From Chloroflexota bacterium (lineage in GTDB: Bacteria; Chloroflexota; Anaerolineae; Anaerolineales; Villigracilaceae), in the NCBI GenBank assembly GCA_016234495.1, contig JACRBI010000026.1:1-64000 (forward strand): a stretch of 64,000 nt of DNA, in the 5' to 3' direction. The number at the start of each line of letters is the position of its first letter. Within the stretch, counting starts at the first letter, position 1. Shown piece after piece: positions 41,475-50,140 of this stretch. The notes below the pieces were generated by a model that ran no database searches, had not been told where the DNA came from, and was given only the letters and a program-made list of their open reading frames with translations. The position numbers were made by a program, and so were the translations under genes.

Positions 41475-42491
41475 GTGCGTGTTAAATTTTTCTTCTTTGC
41501 GATCTGTATCGCTGCGATCCTGAGCGCGTGCGGAGGCACACCGACCGAGGTTGCAGGCCCCACGGTTGTGCCCACGCATACCCCGGTACCGCCTGCCACA
41601 ATGATCCCGACTCTCTCCACGCCGCTGGCTTTGCTCGTTCTGCCGGCGGATATGGATCAGGCCGCATCCGACTTGTATCAAAAGACCGTGTACGACCTTG
41701 CCCAACAAGCTGGCTTTCGGTTTCAGGTTCGCAACACACTTGCGCCCACCGACCTTGCCGACCCAACATTGAAAGTAGCCATTGTTCTTCCGCCCGACCC
41801 CGGCATTGCCGCGCTTGCGCCAACTGCGCCCGGCGTGCAATTCCTTGCGGTGAACATCCCCAACCTTACGGCAGGCGGCAACCTGAGCGTGCTCGCCGGT
41901 GATTCGCAACTGGACATCTCCGCCTTCCTCGCGGGGTACATTGCCGCCATGCTCTCCGATGAATACCATATCGGCATGATCATTCCCCAAGGCGACCCGA
42001 CCGCTCAGCGCGCTTTCAATTCCTTCAACAACGGCAAAATCTATTACTGCGGTTTGTGCCGCACTTTTTACCTTGCTCAATTTGCGTATCCGACGTTTAT
42101 TGAAATCCCTGCGGATGAAGACCCCGCCCGTTACGGCGGCTATGCCAACATATTGATCAATGACCGAAAAGTGTACGCGCTTTTTGTATATCCCTCGCTG
42201 GCCAGCGCCGATTTTCTTTCCTATCTTGGCACACAAGGCGTCATGCTGATCGGCACCTCCATGCCCGAGACCCGCCCCGGGGGTTGGGTGGCAACCATCA
42301 GCCCGGACACGGTCAAGGCGATCCAGTCTGCGTGGCCCAATTTGATCGCCGGTCAGGGCGGAATCAACGTTCAATCTCCGCTCGGGCTTGGGGATGTGGA
42401 CCCGGAACTGCTCACCCCCGGAAAACTCCGCCTCGCACAGGAAACGCTGGACGCCCTGCTGGCTGGCAGAATTTCAACCTCCAACCCATAA
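41475..42491 (+). CDS. BMP/PnrA-like substrate-binding lipoprotein
   Basis: 338 aa, GTG start with GGAG 7 nt upstream. Signal peptide with lipobox LSAC, a Pro/Thr-rich linker (about 22-45), then a periplasmic-binding fold resembling basic-membrane-protein/PnrA nucleoside-binding proteins (GYIAAMLSDEYHIGMIIPQ and GTQGVMLIGTSMPET). No permease or ATPase gene is adjacent, so it may act as a sensor or pair with a distant transporter. Ligand not predictable. Confidence 0.7.
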   Translation: MRVKFFFFAICIAAILSACGGTPTEVAGPTVVPTHTPVPPATMIPTLSTPLALLVLPADMDQAASDLYQKTVYDLAQQAGFRFQVRNTLAPTDLADPTLKVAIVLPPDPGIAALAPTAPGVQFLAVNIPNLTAGGNLSVLAGDSQLDISAFLAGYIAAMLSDEYHIGMIIPQGDPTAQRAFNSFNNGKIYYCGLCRTFYLAQFAYPTFIEIPADEDPARYGGYANILINDRKVYALFVYPSLASADFLSYLGTQGVMLIGTSMPETRPGGWVATISPDTVKAIQSAWPNLIAGQGGINVQSPLGLGDVDPELLTPGKLRLAQETLDALLAGRISTSNP

Positions 42492-42506
42492 GTTTTGAAA
42501 TTAAAC

Positions 42507-43517
42507 ATGATGACGAAAATAGAGCCGCTTCCAGACTCAAGCCTCAGCCTGCGTGCCACCCAATGGGCAGACGTGAACGCTGTTGCACAACTCATCTACG
42601 ATGTCTGCGAAGCAGATGGCGATGTGACCGTTTCCGTCACCCCCGAAGAATTGGATAACCAATGGCACAGTGAAGGATTCAACCCTGAGACAGATACGTT
42701 TGTCGTTGAAGCCAAAGATGGGCAGGTGGCCGGTTACGGCGAAATTTATAATGAAAAAGACCATGCTCATTTGGGCGCGGATGTTTCTGTACATCCCCGC
42801 TTCAAAGGGCTTGGTCTGATTGATGTTTTGCTCAAAAGCATGGAGGAACGTGCGCGTGAAGAAATTAAACTTGCCGCGCCAGACCTGCGCGTCTTCATCC
42901 GCAGTACAATGAATGGCAAGGATGCGGAAGCCAGAAAAGCGCACGAAGCCGGCGGCTACCTGCCCGTCCGCTTCCACTGGCGGATGGAGATCAAATTGAG
43001 CGAAACGTCGCCCGCGCCTGTCTGGCCCGCGGGAATTGAACTTCGTCCTTTTATCCGCGAGGAACATTCCCACCTTGTGTTGGATGCGGTCAATGAGGCG
43101 TTTCGCGATCATTGGGGCAGCCATGACTCCTCGTTTGAAGAATGGGAACATCACAGATTTGCGAGTCCTGATTTTGACCCCTCCTTGTGGGTGATCGCGT
43201 GGGATGGGGTGCAAATCGCCGGGGTTTCTCTCAACCGCTTCCGCATGGGCATCGGCTGGGTCGGCACCCTCGGCGTCCGCCGCCCCTGGCGCAAAAAGGG
43301 ACTTGGCCTTGCCTTGCTCAGACATTCCTTTGGCGAATTCCACAAGCGCGGCATGAAGACCATCGGCCTCGGAGTGGATGCCTCCAGCCCGACAGGCGCG
43401 ACCCGCTTGTATCAGGGCGCGGGCATGTACGTGGCGAGCGAATTCATCACCTACGATAAAGAACTGCGCCCCGGGCGGGATTTGGAAGAATCAAAAGCCG
43501 ACCCGCAGGGTGAGTAA
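42507..43517 (+). CDS. Tandem GNAT-domain acetyltransferase
   Basis: 336 aa with two GNAT folds (about 10-160 and 170-325), an MshD-like arrangement. The second carries the better acetyl-CoA motif (VRRPWRKKGLGLALLRHS, then FGEFHKRGMKTIGLGVDAS); the first has VHPRFKGLGLIDVLLKSM. Start at ATG 42507 (MMTKIEPLP); a TTG at 42495 is also in frame. No strong RBS. Substrate unknown. Confidence 0.82.
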   Translation: MMTKIEPLPDSSLSLRATQWADVNAVAQLIYDVCEADGDVTVSVTPEELDNQWHSEGFNPETDTFVVEAKDGQVAGYGEIYNEKDHAHLGADVSVHPRFKGLGLIDVLLKSMEERAREEIKLAAPDLRVFIRSTMNGKDAEARKAHEAGGYLPVRFHWRMEIKLSETSPAPVWPAGIELRPFIREEHSHLVLDAVNEAFRDHWGSHDSSFEEWEHHRFASPDFDPSLWVIAWDGVQIAGVSLNRFRMGIGWVGTLGVRRPWRKKGLGLALLRHSFGEFHKRGMKTIGLGVDASSPTGATRLYQGAGMYVASEFITYDKELRPGRDLEESKADPQGE

Positions 43518-43566
43518 AATCAGAGTAGAATCAAGATATACTCGCCATCCAGGAAAGGATACTCAG

Positions 43567-43971
43567 ATGAACCTGCGTTGCATCTATTGTCAGACCCCTT
43601 TTACACTTGCCCGCTCTGAAATGCTGGGCGCAATTATTACCATGAACGAGAAAAACCAAAGCCATTACGACGCGCATTGCCCGCGCTGCCGCCGTGCCAA
43701 TTCCATCTCACGTCAGCGGATGGAATTGTTCTTCCCCAACTGGCAGGAGGCCGCCAAACAGCAAGCCGCCGCGCCTGCGGCAACATCCGCGCCGACGCCT
43801 TTGCCCGCGTCTGCTTTAGCGAAGACAGAGCCTTTGCCCAAAGAGGCAAAAGCCAAAGCCGTGAAGAAAGCTCCGGCCAAAAAGGCGCCGGCCAAAGCTC
43901 CTGCTGCCAAAAAGACAACTGCCAGCAAACCAGCGGCGAAGAAAGCCCCGGCAAAAGGCAAGAAGAAGTAA
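43567..43971 (+). CDS. Zinc-ribbon protein with lysine/alanine-rich histone-H1-like tail
   Basis: 134 aa. Residues 1-45 form a probable zinc ribbon (C4-x2-C7 in RCIYCQTPF; second pair CPRCRR). A Pro/Ala linker leads to a tail of KKAPAKKAPAKAPAAKK-type repeats from about residue 90, resembling bacterial histone-H1-like nucleic-acid-binding tails. Start ATG 43567 with AAGGA upstream; the longer frame from 43378 overlaps the GNAT gene. Likely nucleic-acid binding (inference). Confidence 0.75.
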   Translation: MNLRCIYCQTPFTLARSEMLGAIITMNEKNQSHYDAHCPRCRRANSISRQRMELFFPNWQEAAKQQAAAPAATSAPTPLPASALAKTEPLPKEAKAKAVKKAPAKKAPAKAPAAKKTTASKPAAKKAPAKGKKK

Positions 43972-43995
43972 AAACATTTTTCAAATCAAAAACTG

Positions 43996-44038
43996 ATGTC
44001 GTTGCGAGGCGGTGTACTTCAGCCGAAGCAGCGACATT
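43996..44038. repeat. GTCGTTGCGAGG-type inverted repeat
   Basis: ATGTCGTTGCGAGGC...GCCGAAGCAGCGACAT, a hairpin related to the outer element at 21751 (TCATTGCGAGG/CGAAGCAATC). Confidence 0.7.
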
Positions 44039-44087
44039 CTTTATTTCTCAAGCATTGATGTTCGTGTACCGATGGGATAAAACAAGA

Positions 44088-44696
44088 ATGACCATTCGCG
44101 CAGTATTCTTTGATTTTGGCGGCGTGATCATGCGCACCGAATTTCAGGCTCCGCGCCAGCATCTGGCTGAGCGTTTTCGCATGGACTACGACGATATTGA
44201 TAAAGCCGTTTTTGGGAGCGAGTCTGCGCGGCGCGCCTCGCTGGGCGAAATCAGCGAAGAGGCTCACTGGCTTGAGATTCTCAAAAGGCTCAGGCAGCCC
44301 GCCGCTGAATTGGAATCTTTTAAAGCAGAATTTTTCGGCGGCGATATCATTGACCGTCAATTGGTCGATGCGATCCATTCGCTGCGCGGAAAGGTTCATA
44401 CAGGGCTGATCTCCAACGCGTGGAGCGGTTTGCGCGAATTCATCACCAAAGAAAAAGTCATTGATGCCTTCGATACGGTGGTCATTTCGGCGGAGGTGGG
44501 CGAGGTCAAACCGTCAGCGAAGATATATGAAGTTGCGCTGAAGCAGGCCAAAGTCCGCGCGAGCGAAGCGGTCTTCGTCGATGACATGGCTGTCAATATC
44601 GAAGGCTGTGAAAAAGCCGGGATGAAAGGCATCCTGTTCAAAGATCCGAAAGAAGCGCTCGCTCAGTTAAACCGCCTGATGAAAATCAATAAATGA
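44088..44696 (+). CDS. HAD superfamily hydrolase (subfamily IA)
   Basis: 202 aa. Motif I DFGGV (the nucleophile Asp in FFDFGGVIM), motif II around GLISNAW, motif III Lys in GEVKPSAKIYEVAL and motif IV VDDMAVNIEGCEKAG. Phosphatase-type; the substrate could be a small sugar phosphate or nucleotide. Start ATG 44088; GATAAA ends 6 bp upstream with TTGATG at 44055, so it is possibly leaderless. Confidence 0.85.
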   Translation: MTIRAVFFDFGGVIMRTEFQAPRQHLAERFRMDYDDIDKAVFGSESARRASLGEISEEAHWLEILKRLRQPAAELESFKAEFFGGDIIDRQLVDAIHSLRGKVHTGLISNAWSGLREFITKEKVIDAFDTVVISAEVGEVKPSAKIYEVALKQAKVRASEAVFVDDMAVNIEGCEKAGMKGILFKDPKEALAQLNRLMKINK

Positions 44697-44747
44697 CCTT
44701 CAAAATATAGATCATAGGCTGGTTCACAAGAGTGCAAAGAAGATTAA

Positions 44748-44776
44748 TTGACGCATTATCTCCTTGCATGTATAAT
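44748..44776 (+). promoter_or_regulatory. Promoter of the DUF4388-GTPase cluster
   Basis: TTGACG (44748-44753), 17-bp spacer, TATAAT (44771-44776); RBS AGAGGA follows before ATG 44818. Confidence 0.78.
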
Positions 44777-44817
44777 TTTCAAACCTATCCTTTAATGAGG
44801 GTAAGTAGAGGAAATAT

Positions 44818-45624
44818 ATGGCCCTGCGTGGAAATTTACGCGATATTACAATGACTCAACTGCTTAATCTCGTTCACCTTGCCAGTAAGACGGGCACTCT
44901 GGTTGTGGATGGGGTTTCGGAACAGGCTTATGTTTCATTTCGCGATGGAAAACTCGCCTACGCCCGCGTTGGCAAGGACGATGGAAGTCTGGCGTCGGTT
45001 TTGCACAAGGCGAACAAGATCAATGCCAATCAGTACCGTGCCATTGTTGAACGCGCAGGCCAGATGACCGACAAGGAGCTTGGCCTGCTTCTTATTAATG
45101 CGGGGTATGTGTCGCAGGAGGATATTCTCCTGAATTTACAGGGATATTTCACTGATGTGGTGCGCCGCCTGTTTTCATGGGTCGAGGGCATCTTCCGCTT
45201 TGAGAATGAGATGCTGCCCCCGGATGGCCGCATCAATGTGCGGCTTGATCTTGAGAACATCATCATGGAAGGCTCGCGGCAGCTGCGCGAACTGGAACAA
45301 TTGCAGGATGAAATTCCCAGCCTTGACATGGCGCTGGTCTTCACCAACCGTCCGCGCACCAACGTGAACCTGAGCGTGGATGAATGGAAGGTTGTGAAGT
45401 TTGTCGACCCGAAGAATACGATCCGCCAGATCGCGGGCGCCAATAAATTGAACGAGATCGAAATCCGCAGGATCGTATACGGTCTGTTGCAGGCCGGGCT
45501 GGTTGAGTTGGCGCGCCCCGCCGGTTCGATCGTTCAACCCAACCCGAAACAATTTCCCACCAAGAATAAAGAAGAACAAAAATCATTAATTAATAAATTG
45601 ATCGGCCGCATTCGTTCAATGTAA
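44818..45624 (+). CDS. DUF4388 (PatA-like) protein
   Basis: 268 aa. N-terminal DUF4388 domain (MALRGNLRDITMTQLLNLVH, LASKTGTLVVDG, then AYVSFRDGKLAYAR), a middle helical part (GLLLINAGYVSQEDILLNLQ) and a winged-helix-like C-terminus (TIRQIAGANKLNEIEIRRIV). Such proteins act in two-component and gliding/GTPase pathways, often next to MglA-like GTPases, as here (32-bp gap). First gene of the 15-kb signalling cluster. Confidence 0.82.
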   Translation: MALRGNLRDITMTQLLNLVHLASKTGTLVVDGVSEQAYVSFRDGKLAYARVGKDDGSLASVLHKANKINANQYRAIVERAGQMTDKELGLLLINAGYVSQEDILLNLQGYFTDVVRRLFSWVEGIFRFENEMLPPDGRINVRLDLENIIMEGSRQLRELEQLQDEIPSLDMALVFTNRPRTNVNLSVDEWKVVKFVDPKNTIRQIAGANKLNEIEIRRIVYGLLQAGLVELARPAGSIVQPNPKQFPTKNKEEQKSLINKLIGRIRSM

Positions 45625-45656
45625 TTTATTTATTTGGAAGCAGAAGGATAGGAATT

Positions 45657-46196
45657 ATGCAAACGGTCAAGATGGTAGTCACAGGTCCATTCAGCGCTGG
45701 CAAGACGCAGTTCATTCAGTCTGTCAGCGAGATCGATGTTGTCGCAACCGAGCGCAAGATCACATCTGAGGAGGAACGCTCTGTAAAATCCTCGACAACT
45801 GTGGCGATGGATTTTGGCCGCATCACTGTGGACGAAGACCTGGTCCTGTATCTGTTTGGGACTCCGGGCCAGAAGCGTTTTGACTTCATGTGGGAGATTC
45901 TCTCAGAGGGCATGTTGGGCTTTATCGTGATGGTGGACAGCACCCGCCCGGAAACTTTCCGCGAGGCGCGCTCAATTCTGGAAACGTTCCGCGCGTATGC
46001 CCCGACTCCCTTTGTGGTGGCTGCGAACAAACAGGACGCTGAGGATGCCTGGGAGCTTGAAGACATGCGCCATGCCCTGCGGCTGGATAAGAACACAAAG
46101 ATCCTGCCGTGCATCGCCATTGACCGCAATATGGTGAAGACGGTTTTACTTGAGCTGTTGTACAGCATTCTAAAAGAAATGGATGCCGGGAAATAA
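45657..46196 (+). CDS. MglA/Rup-like small Ras-superfamily GTPase
   Basis: 179 aa. P-loop GPFSAGKT (residues 10-17), switch-II-type FGTPGQKRFDFMW in place of DxxG as in bacterial Rup/MglA GTPases, and G4 NKQD. No membrane anchor. MglA homologues set polarity and motility; others regulate lipid or membrane processes. No Roadblock/MglB gene is adjacent; the DUF4388 protein upstream may be the partner (inference). Confidence 0.88.
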   Translation: MQTVKMVVTGPFSAGKTQFIQSVSEIDVVATERKITSEEERSVKSSTTVAMDFGRITVDEDLVLYLFGTPGQKRFDFMWEILSEGMLGFIVMVDSTRPETFREARSILETFRAYAPTPFVVAANKQDAEDAWELEDMRHALRLDKNTKILPCIAIDRNMVKTVLLELLYSILKEMDAGK

Positions 46197-46217
46197 GGGG
46201 CGGGATAACGATTTGCT

Positions 46218-47015
46218 GTGTCATCCATCACCACTGATCAGGGAATAGTTCATTACGAAGTATACGGGCGCGGGCGTCCGGTCATCCTTTTGCATGGATG
46301 GCTCGGCTCGTGGGGTTTGTGGCAGGAGACGATGGCGTATCTTGGCGCGTTTTACCGCACCTACGCTTTGGATTTTTGGGGATTTGGCGAATCAGGCAAG
46401 AAGCGCGAGACATACGCGGTTTCGGATTTCGTCAGGCTGGTAGATCAATTCATGGAGCAGTTGGGGATTCGCAACGCGCCGTTGGTGGGGCACAGCATGG
46501 GCGGCACGGTCAGCCTTTCGGTGGCGATTCAATATCCGCAGCGGGTCAGCAAGGTGGTGGTGGTTGGTTCGCCGATGGTCGGTTCTTCGCTTGCGCCGCT
46601 GCTTAAACTTGCCGGCAAGCGGCCGATCGCGTTCATGCTTTTTAACATGATGCCGGTTTTCCGCGCGGGGATGCGCCTGTATTCGCCGTTTATTTGCAAG
46701 GACCCGCGCTTTCCGGCCATGATGGACCGCGACCTTTCGCGCACGACCGTTGAGTCATTCCTGCGCTCCATCGCCTCGCTGCGCCGCACCGACCTGACCC
46801 CGGTGCTGGCGCAGGTCAAAGTCCCGGCGATGGGAATCTATGGCGACAGGGATGTGATCGTTCACCCGATGCAGTGGCACCCGATGCAGCAGGGCATCCC
46901 GCAGGCAGTCATTGAGCGCTTTCCAGCCGCCGGGCATTTCCCGATGCTGGAAGAGCCGACCGCCTTTACCCAAAAGTTAAAATCATTTCTCGATCAGGAA
47001 ACCCCAAACCCATGA
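46218..47015 (+). CDS. Alpha/beta hydrolase, active triad
   Basis: 265 aa, GTG start. Oxyanion block LLHGWLGSW, nucleophile S93 in GHSMGG, acid D in YGDRDVIVHP, His in AAGHFPML. Substrate unknown (esterase/lipase-like). It is co-transcribed, overlaps the next gene by 4 bp, and has a paralogue at the other end of the cluster (58966-59754) lacking the Ser. Confidence 0.9.
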   Translation: MSSITTDQGIVHYEVYGRGRPVILLHGWLGSWGLWQETMAYLGAFYRTYALDFWGFGESGKKRETYAVSDFVRLVDQFMEQLGIRNAPLVGHSMGGTVSLSVAIQYPQRVSKVVVVGSPMVGSSLAPLLKLAGKRPIAFMLFNMMPVFRAGMRLYSPFICKDPRFPAMMDRDLSRTTVESFLRSIASLRRTDLTPVLAQVKVPAMGIYGDRDVIVHPMQWHPMQQGIPQAVIERFPAAGHFPMLEEPTAFTQKLKSFLDQETPNP

Positions 47016-47635
47016 ACGAAGAATCTTTTTTCTATCCACAAAAAATGGGGCGGATCATTTTCCTTGGCATGGAGGAGGTGATGGGTTCGCATGGGGTGGA
47101 TGCTGTCCTTCATCTGGCTGCGCTGGAAAAATATATTCAAAATTATCCGCCGGATGGGAAGGAACGTGACTTTCCATTTGAAACGGTCAGTCTTTTACAA
47201 AGCATACTGGAGCAGGCGTACGGTCCACGCGGCGGGCGCGGACTGGCTTTGCGGGTCGGGCGCGCCTGTTTCAAGTATGGGCTCAGGGAATACGGCTCGA
47301 TGCTTGGGTTGACAGAAATGGCCTTCCGCTTGCTTTCGATGCCGACGAAATTAAGCGCCGGCGCCAAGTCGTTTGCGAATCTTTTTAACAAGCATACTGA
47401 TCAAAAAGTAAGGGTGGAGGAAAAAGACAACAAGATCTTCTGGCACATCGAGCGTTGTCCGCTGTGCTGGGGGCGGACAACTGAAGAGCCGGTCTGTCAC
47501 CTGGCTGTGGGCTTGATCCAGGAATCCATGTACTGGTTGAGCGGGGGCAAAGTGTTCGACGTCAAAGAGACTGCCTGCATTGCCAAAGGCGACGCGGCCT
47601 GCACGATCGAGATCGATACGCTTCCGTTTTCGTGA
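47012..47635 (+). CDS. V4R (4-vinyl reductase-like) domain protein
   Basis: 207 aa. C-terminal V4R domain with its cysteines: C149 and C152 (IERCPLCWG), C162 (VCHLAVGL), C189 (ETACIAKGD) and C197 (AACTIEI). V4R domains bind small hydrophobic molecules or metal and are found in BchJ and in sensors. The N-terminal 110 residues are helical. ATGA coupling with the hydrolase suggests the two act on the same compound. Confidence 0.82.
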   Translation: MNEESFFYPQKMGRIIFLGMEEVMGSHGVDAVLHLAALEKYIQNYPPDGKERDFPFETVSLLQSILEQAYGPRGGRGLALRVGRACFKYGLREYGSMLGLTEMAFRLLSMPTKLSAGAKSFANLFNKHTDQKVRVEEKDNKIFWHIERCPLCWGRTTEEPVCHLAVGLIQESMYWLSGGKVFDVKETACIAKGDAACTIEIDTLPFS

Positions 47636-47725
47636 TTTGAGCGGGACTTTTGCGCTCGGCATAAGTGAAAGCCCTGTTGAATTAACAGCTTTGTTGGACG
47701 GACGGCTTTATCGCATACTTTGATT

Positions 47726-47731
47726 TATAAT
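47726..47731 (+). promoter_or_regulatory. -10 box of leaderless beta-helix gene
   Basis: TATAAT with 7 bp to ATG 47739; no RBS, no -35 consensus. Suggests a second transcription start within the cluster. Confidence 0.55.
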
Positions 47732-47738
47732 TCCGCCC

Positions 47739-49016
47739 ATGCTTAAGATCATCCTGCATGCGCAGAACCAGATCATGCCGTTTTGCGAAGCGGCGCGCGA
47801 ACTGCGGATCCAAAACTCGCCGCTCTGGCTGCATCAGCGCAATTTGCTTGCGCCGTACGTCACCCGCGAGATGGAATTGAAACAGGGCGAGCGAATGCAG
47901 CCAGTGCGGGAGCCCAGCATCGTCTATCGCGACAATCTTTTTTTCGACGAATTTTATATCAAGGCTTTCATGGAAAAAGCCATGAAAGGCAATAAGCCTG
48001 TGCGCGCCGCGTTCAGTTCCAGCGATTCTGCATTCCGCGAACATGCCCTTCCGCTCTCAACATCCTACACCCCGGCCGGCAGTTTATATCTGGCGGACCT
48101 GTGGTATTACCCCAATGGTCCGACCACGGGCGTTGATCCGCTGGTGATTGACATGCAGTCGCGCGAGATCGGTTACTATCATGTGCCGACCTACATGGGC
48201 GACCAGAGCGGCGACCTTGTTTTTCAAGTGCCATTACGCGCCATGCTGGCCATCGATTCATGGGTGCATGTCTTTATCGCGGACATGGTCTTCGGTCAAT
48301 TTGCGCGCGGGGCGCGTTTTGAAAAAAGAGCAAACGAGGAGCTATCCTTTAAACTCAAAATACTCGGCAAGGCTATTTATGAGGGACGACAGGTATTGGA
48401 ATGTTCCGAAGCGGTGAAGGTCGGCAAAAATTGCGTGATTGACCCAAGCGCTGTCATCAAAGGCCCGGCGATCATCGGCGATAACGTCACGATCAATGCC
48501 GGCGCAGTAATAGACAACAGCATCATCGGCAACAATGTCAATATCTCACAGGATGCGCAGGTGATGCTTTCAGTGGTGGGCGACGGCGCCTTCCTGCCTT
48601 TCCGCTCATCGCTGTTCATGACCACGCTCATGGAAAACAGCATGTTGGCGCAAAACACCTGCCTGCAAATGTGCGTCATCGGAAGGAACACTTTTATTGG
48701 CGCAGGCTCCACATTTACAGATTACAACCTGATCCCCGCGCCGCTCCGCGCCCGAGATGGGAACGGCAAGTTGAGTTTATCCAACCGCCCGGTGCTGGGT
48801 GGCTGCGTGGGACATAACTGCCGCATCGGTTCGGGCATGATCGTCTACCCGGCGCGCACGATTGAATCGGACGTGGTGCTGGCGGCATCCAACACGCGGC
48901 GCGTGATTGACCGCGACGTCACATTTGATGATAGTGACCACCATCACCTAAAATTCTCCCATTTGCATCAGACACCCTATCACAAGGATTTGAAAGACAG
49001 GGCTGAGTCGTGGTAA
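47739..49016 (+). CDS. Left-handed beta-helix (hexapeptide) protein
   Basis: 425 aa. An N-terminal alpha/beta part (about 1-225) of unknown fold precedes hexapeptide repeats (about 235-390: CVIDPSAVIKGPAIIGDNVT, then INAGAVIDNSIIGNNVNISQ), as in GlmU-type acyl/nucleotidyl transferases. A canonical N-terminal pyrophosphorylase loop is not seen, so it is not simply GlmU. An acyl-transfer role would fit the adjacent acyl-reductase-like gene, whose ATG directly abuts this stop (TAAATG). Confidence 0.65.
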   Translation: MLKIILHAQNQIMPFCEAARELRIQNSPLWLHQRNLLAPYVTREMELKQGERMQPVREPSIVYRDNLFFDEFYIKAFMEKAMKGNKPVRAAFSSSDSAFREHALPLSTSYTPAGSLYLADLWYYPNGPTTGVDPLVIDMQSREIGYYHVPTYMGDQSGDLVFQVPLRAMLAIDSWVHVFIADMVFGQFARGARFEKRANEELSFKLKILGKAIYEGRQVLECSEAVKVGKNCVIDPSAVIKGPAIIGDNVTINAGAVIDNSIIGNNVNISQDAQVMLSVVGDGAFLPFRSSLFMTTLMENSMLAQNTCLQMCVIGRNTFIGAGSTFTDYNLIPAPLRARDGNGKLSLSNRPVLGGCVGHNCRIGSGMIVYPARTIESDVVLAASNTRRVIDRDVTFDDSDHHHLKFSHLHQTPYHKDLKDRAESW

Positions 49017-50129
49017 ATGGTTGTCGAGCCTGGTCGAGACATGGACAGCTTCGCCTTCATCATTCATCCGATTGATCCCAAGCGGGATGTCAGCCGCAAG
49101 TTTCCACTTTTAGGAAAAGTACTGAGCGAAAGACAAATAGATTTTTTCTCCACCTTCTTTCCGCCGGTTTATATTTCAGAGATCGAAGGCATTACGTCGC
49201 AAGCCACAGGCAAGGTCATCAAAGGCTGGTTCATCGCCTGCCCGTATACGCCGCGCCGCATGATGCAGTTGCCCGAGCGCACGGTCTATCGTAAAATAAT
49301 TCAAACCGGCCGCATGGCTGAAAAACTCGGCGCGAATATTCTCGGTCTCGGCGCATTCACATCTGTGATCGGTGACGCGGGCGTGACCATTGCGAACGCG
49401 CTGGATGTGCCGGTCACCACCGGCGACTCGTTCACGGTCGCCATGGCAGTGCAAGCCATCCGCGAAGCCGCGCATGTGATGGATATAAAATTGGAAGACG
49501 CGACGGTTGCCATCGTGGGCGCGACGGGTGCGATTGGGCGCGTCTGCTCTGAACTGTTGGCTGGTGAAGCGGCACAGACATTGCTCCTCGCCCGGGATGA
49601 GAAAAAACTCGCAGACCTGCGTGACAGGCTCCAGCTTAAGTCCCGAGGCGGGGTTTTCATCAGCACGAAGATGGATATTTTAAAGGATGCGCAATTGATA
49701 TTGACGGTCACAAGCTCGCTGCATGATGTCATCCACCCGGAAGTTTTGCAGGCCGGCAGTGTAATTTGCGATGTAGCCCGCCCCCGTGACGTTTCTGCAA
49801 TGGTGACGGCGATGAGAGATGATATATTAGTGATCGACGGCGGCATGGTGGACGTGCCAGGCTCTGTGAATTTCCACTTTAATTTTGGTTTTCCGGAAGG
49901 CAAGGCTTACGCCTGCATGGCTGAGACGATTGCGCTGGCGCTGGAAGGCCGCTTTGAAGATTACACCGTCGGCAGGGAAATCACGCTTGAACGTGTGAAT
50001 GAAATTAGCGCGATCGCCGCGAAGCATGGCTTTCGCATGAGCGGTTTCCGCTCTTTTGAACGTGAAGTAACAAACGCACAGATCGAAGCCGTTAAACATA
50101 ATGCCCGCAAAAAAGGGCAGCGCGGCTAG
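49017..50129 (+). CDS. Acyl-ACP/acyl-CoA reductase-like protein (cyanobacterial AAR type)
   Basis: 370 aa. Block by block it resembles cyanobacterial long-chain acyl-ACP reductase: SATGKVI-type (SQATGKVIKGWFIACPYTPR), LGAFTSVIGDAGVTIANAL, VTTGDSFTVAMAV, Rossmann motif VAIVGATGAIGRVCSELL, VIDGGMVDVPG, and YACMAETIALALEG holding C300 at the thioester-cysteine position. In cyanobacteria the enzyme makes fatty aldehyde from acyl-ACP with NADPH. No aldehyde-deformylating oxygenase is nearby, so alcohol or wax rather than alkane is more plausible (inference). ATG 49041 is an alternative start. Confidence 0.72.
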   Translation: MVVEPGRDMDSFAFIIHPIDPKRDVSRKFPLLGKVLSERQIDFFSTFFPPVYISEIEGITSQATGKVIKGWFIACPYTPRRMMQLPERTVYRKIIQTGRMAEKLGANILGLGAFTSVIGDAGVTIANALDVPVTTGDSFTVAMAVQAIREAAHVMDIKLEDATVAIVGATGAIGRVCSELLAGEAAQTLLLARDEKKLADLRDRLQLKSRGGVFISTKMDILKDAQLILTVTSSLHDVIHPEVLQAGSVICDVARPRDVSAMVTAMRDDILVIDGGMVDVPGSVNFHFNFGFPEGKAYACMAETIALALEGRFEDYTVGREITLERVNEISAIAAKHGFRMSGFRSFEREVTNAQIEAVKHNARKKGQRG

Positions 50130-50140
50130 AGGAGGCTCAC

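Noticed and set aside
43677-44087. N-terminal extension of the HAD hydrolase
   Set aside because: It overlaps the zinc-ribbon gene and an inverted repeat; the HAD motif I begins right after ATG 44088 as is usual for the family.
47739-49016. GlmU annotation for the beta-helix protein
   Set aside because: Hexapeptide repeats are clear, but the N-terminal pyrophosphorylase signature of GlmU is not seen.
49019-49045. GTTGTCGAGCC/GGTCGAGAC as another inserted repeat at the acyl-reductase start
   Set aside because: Resembles the GGTCGAG type but is short and coding, with no clear second arm; not enough to call.
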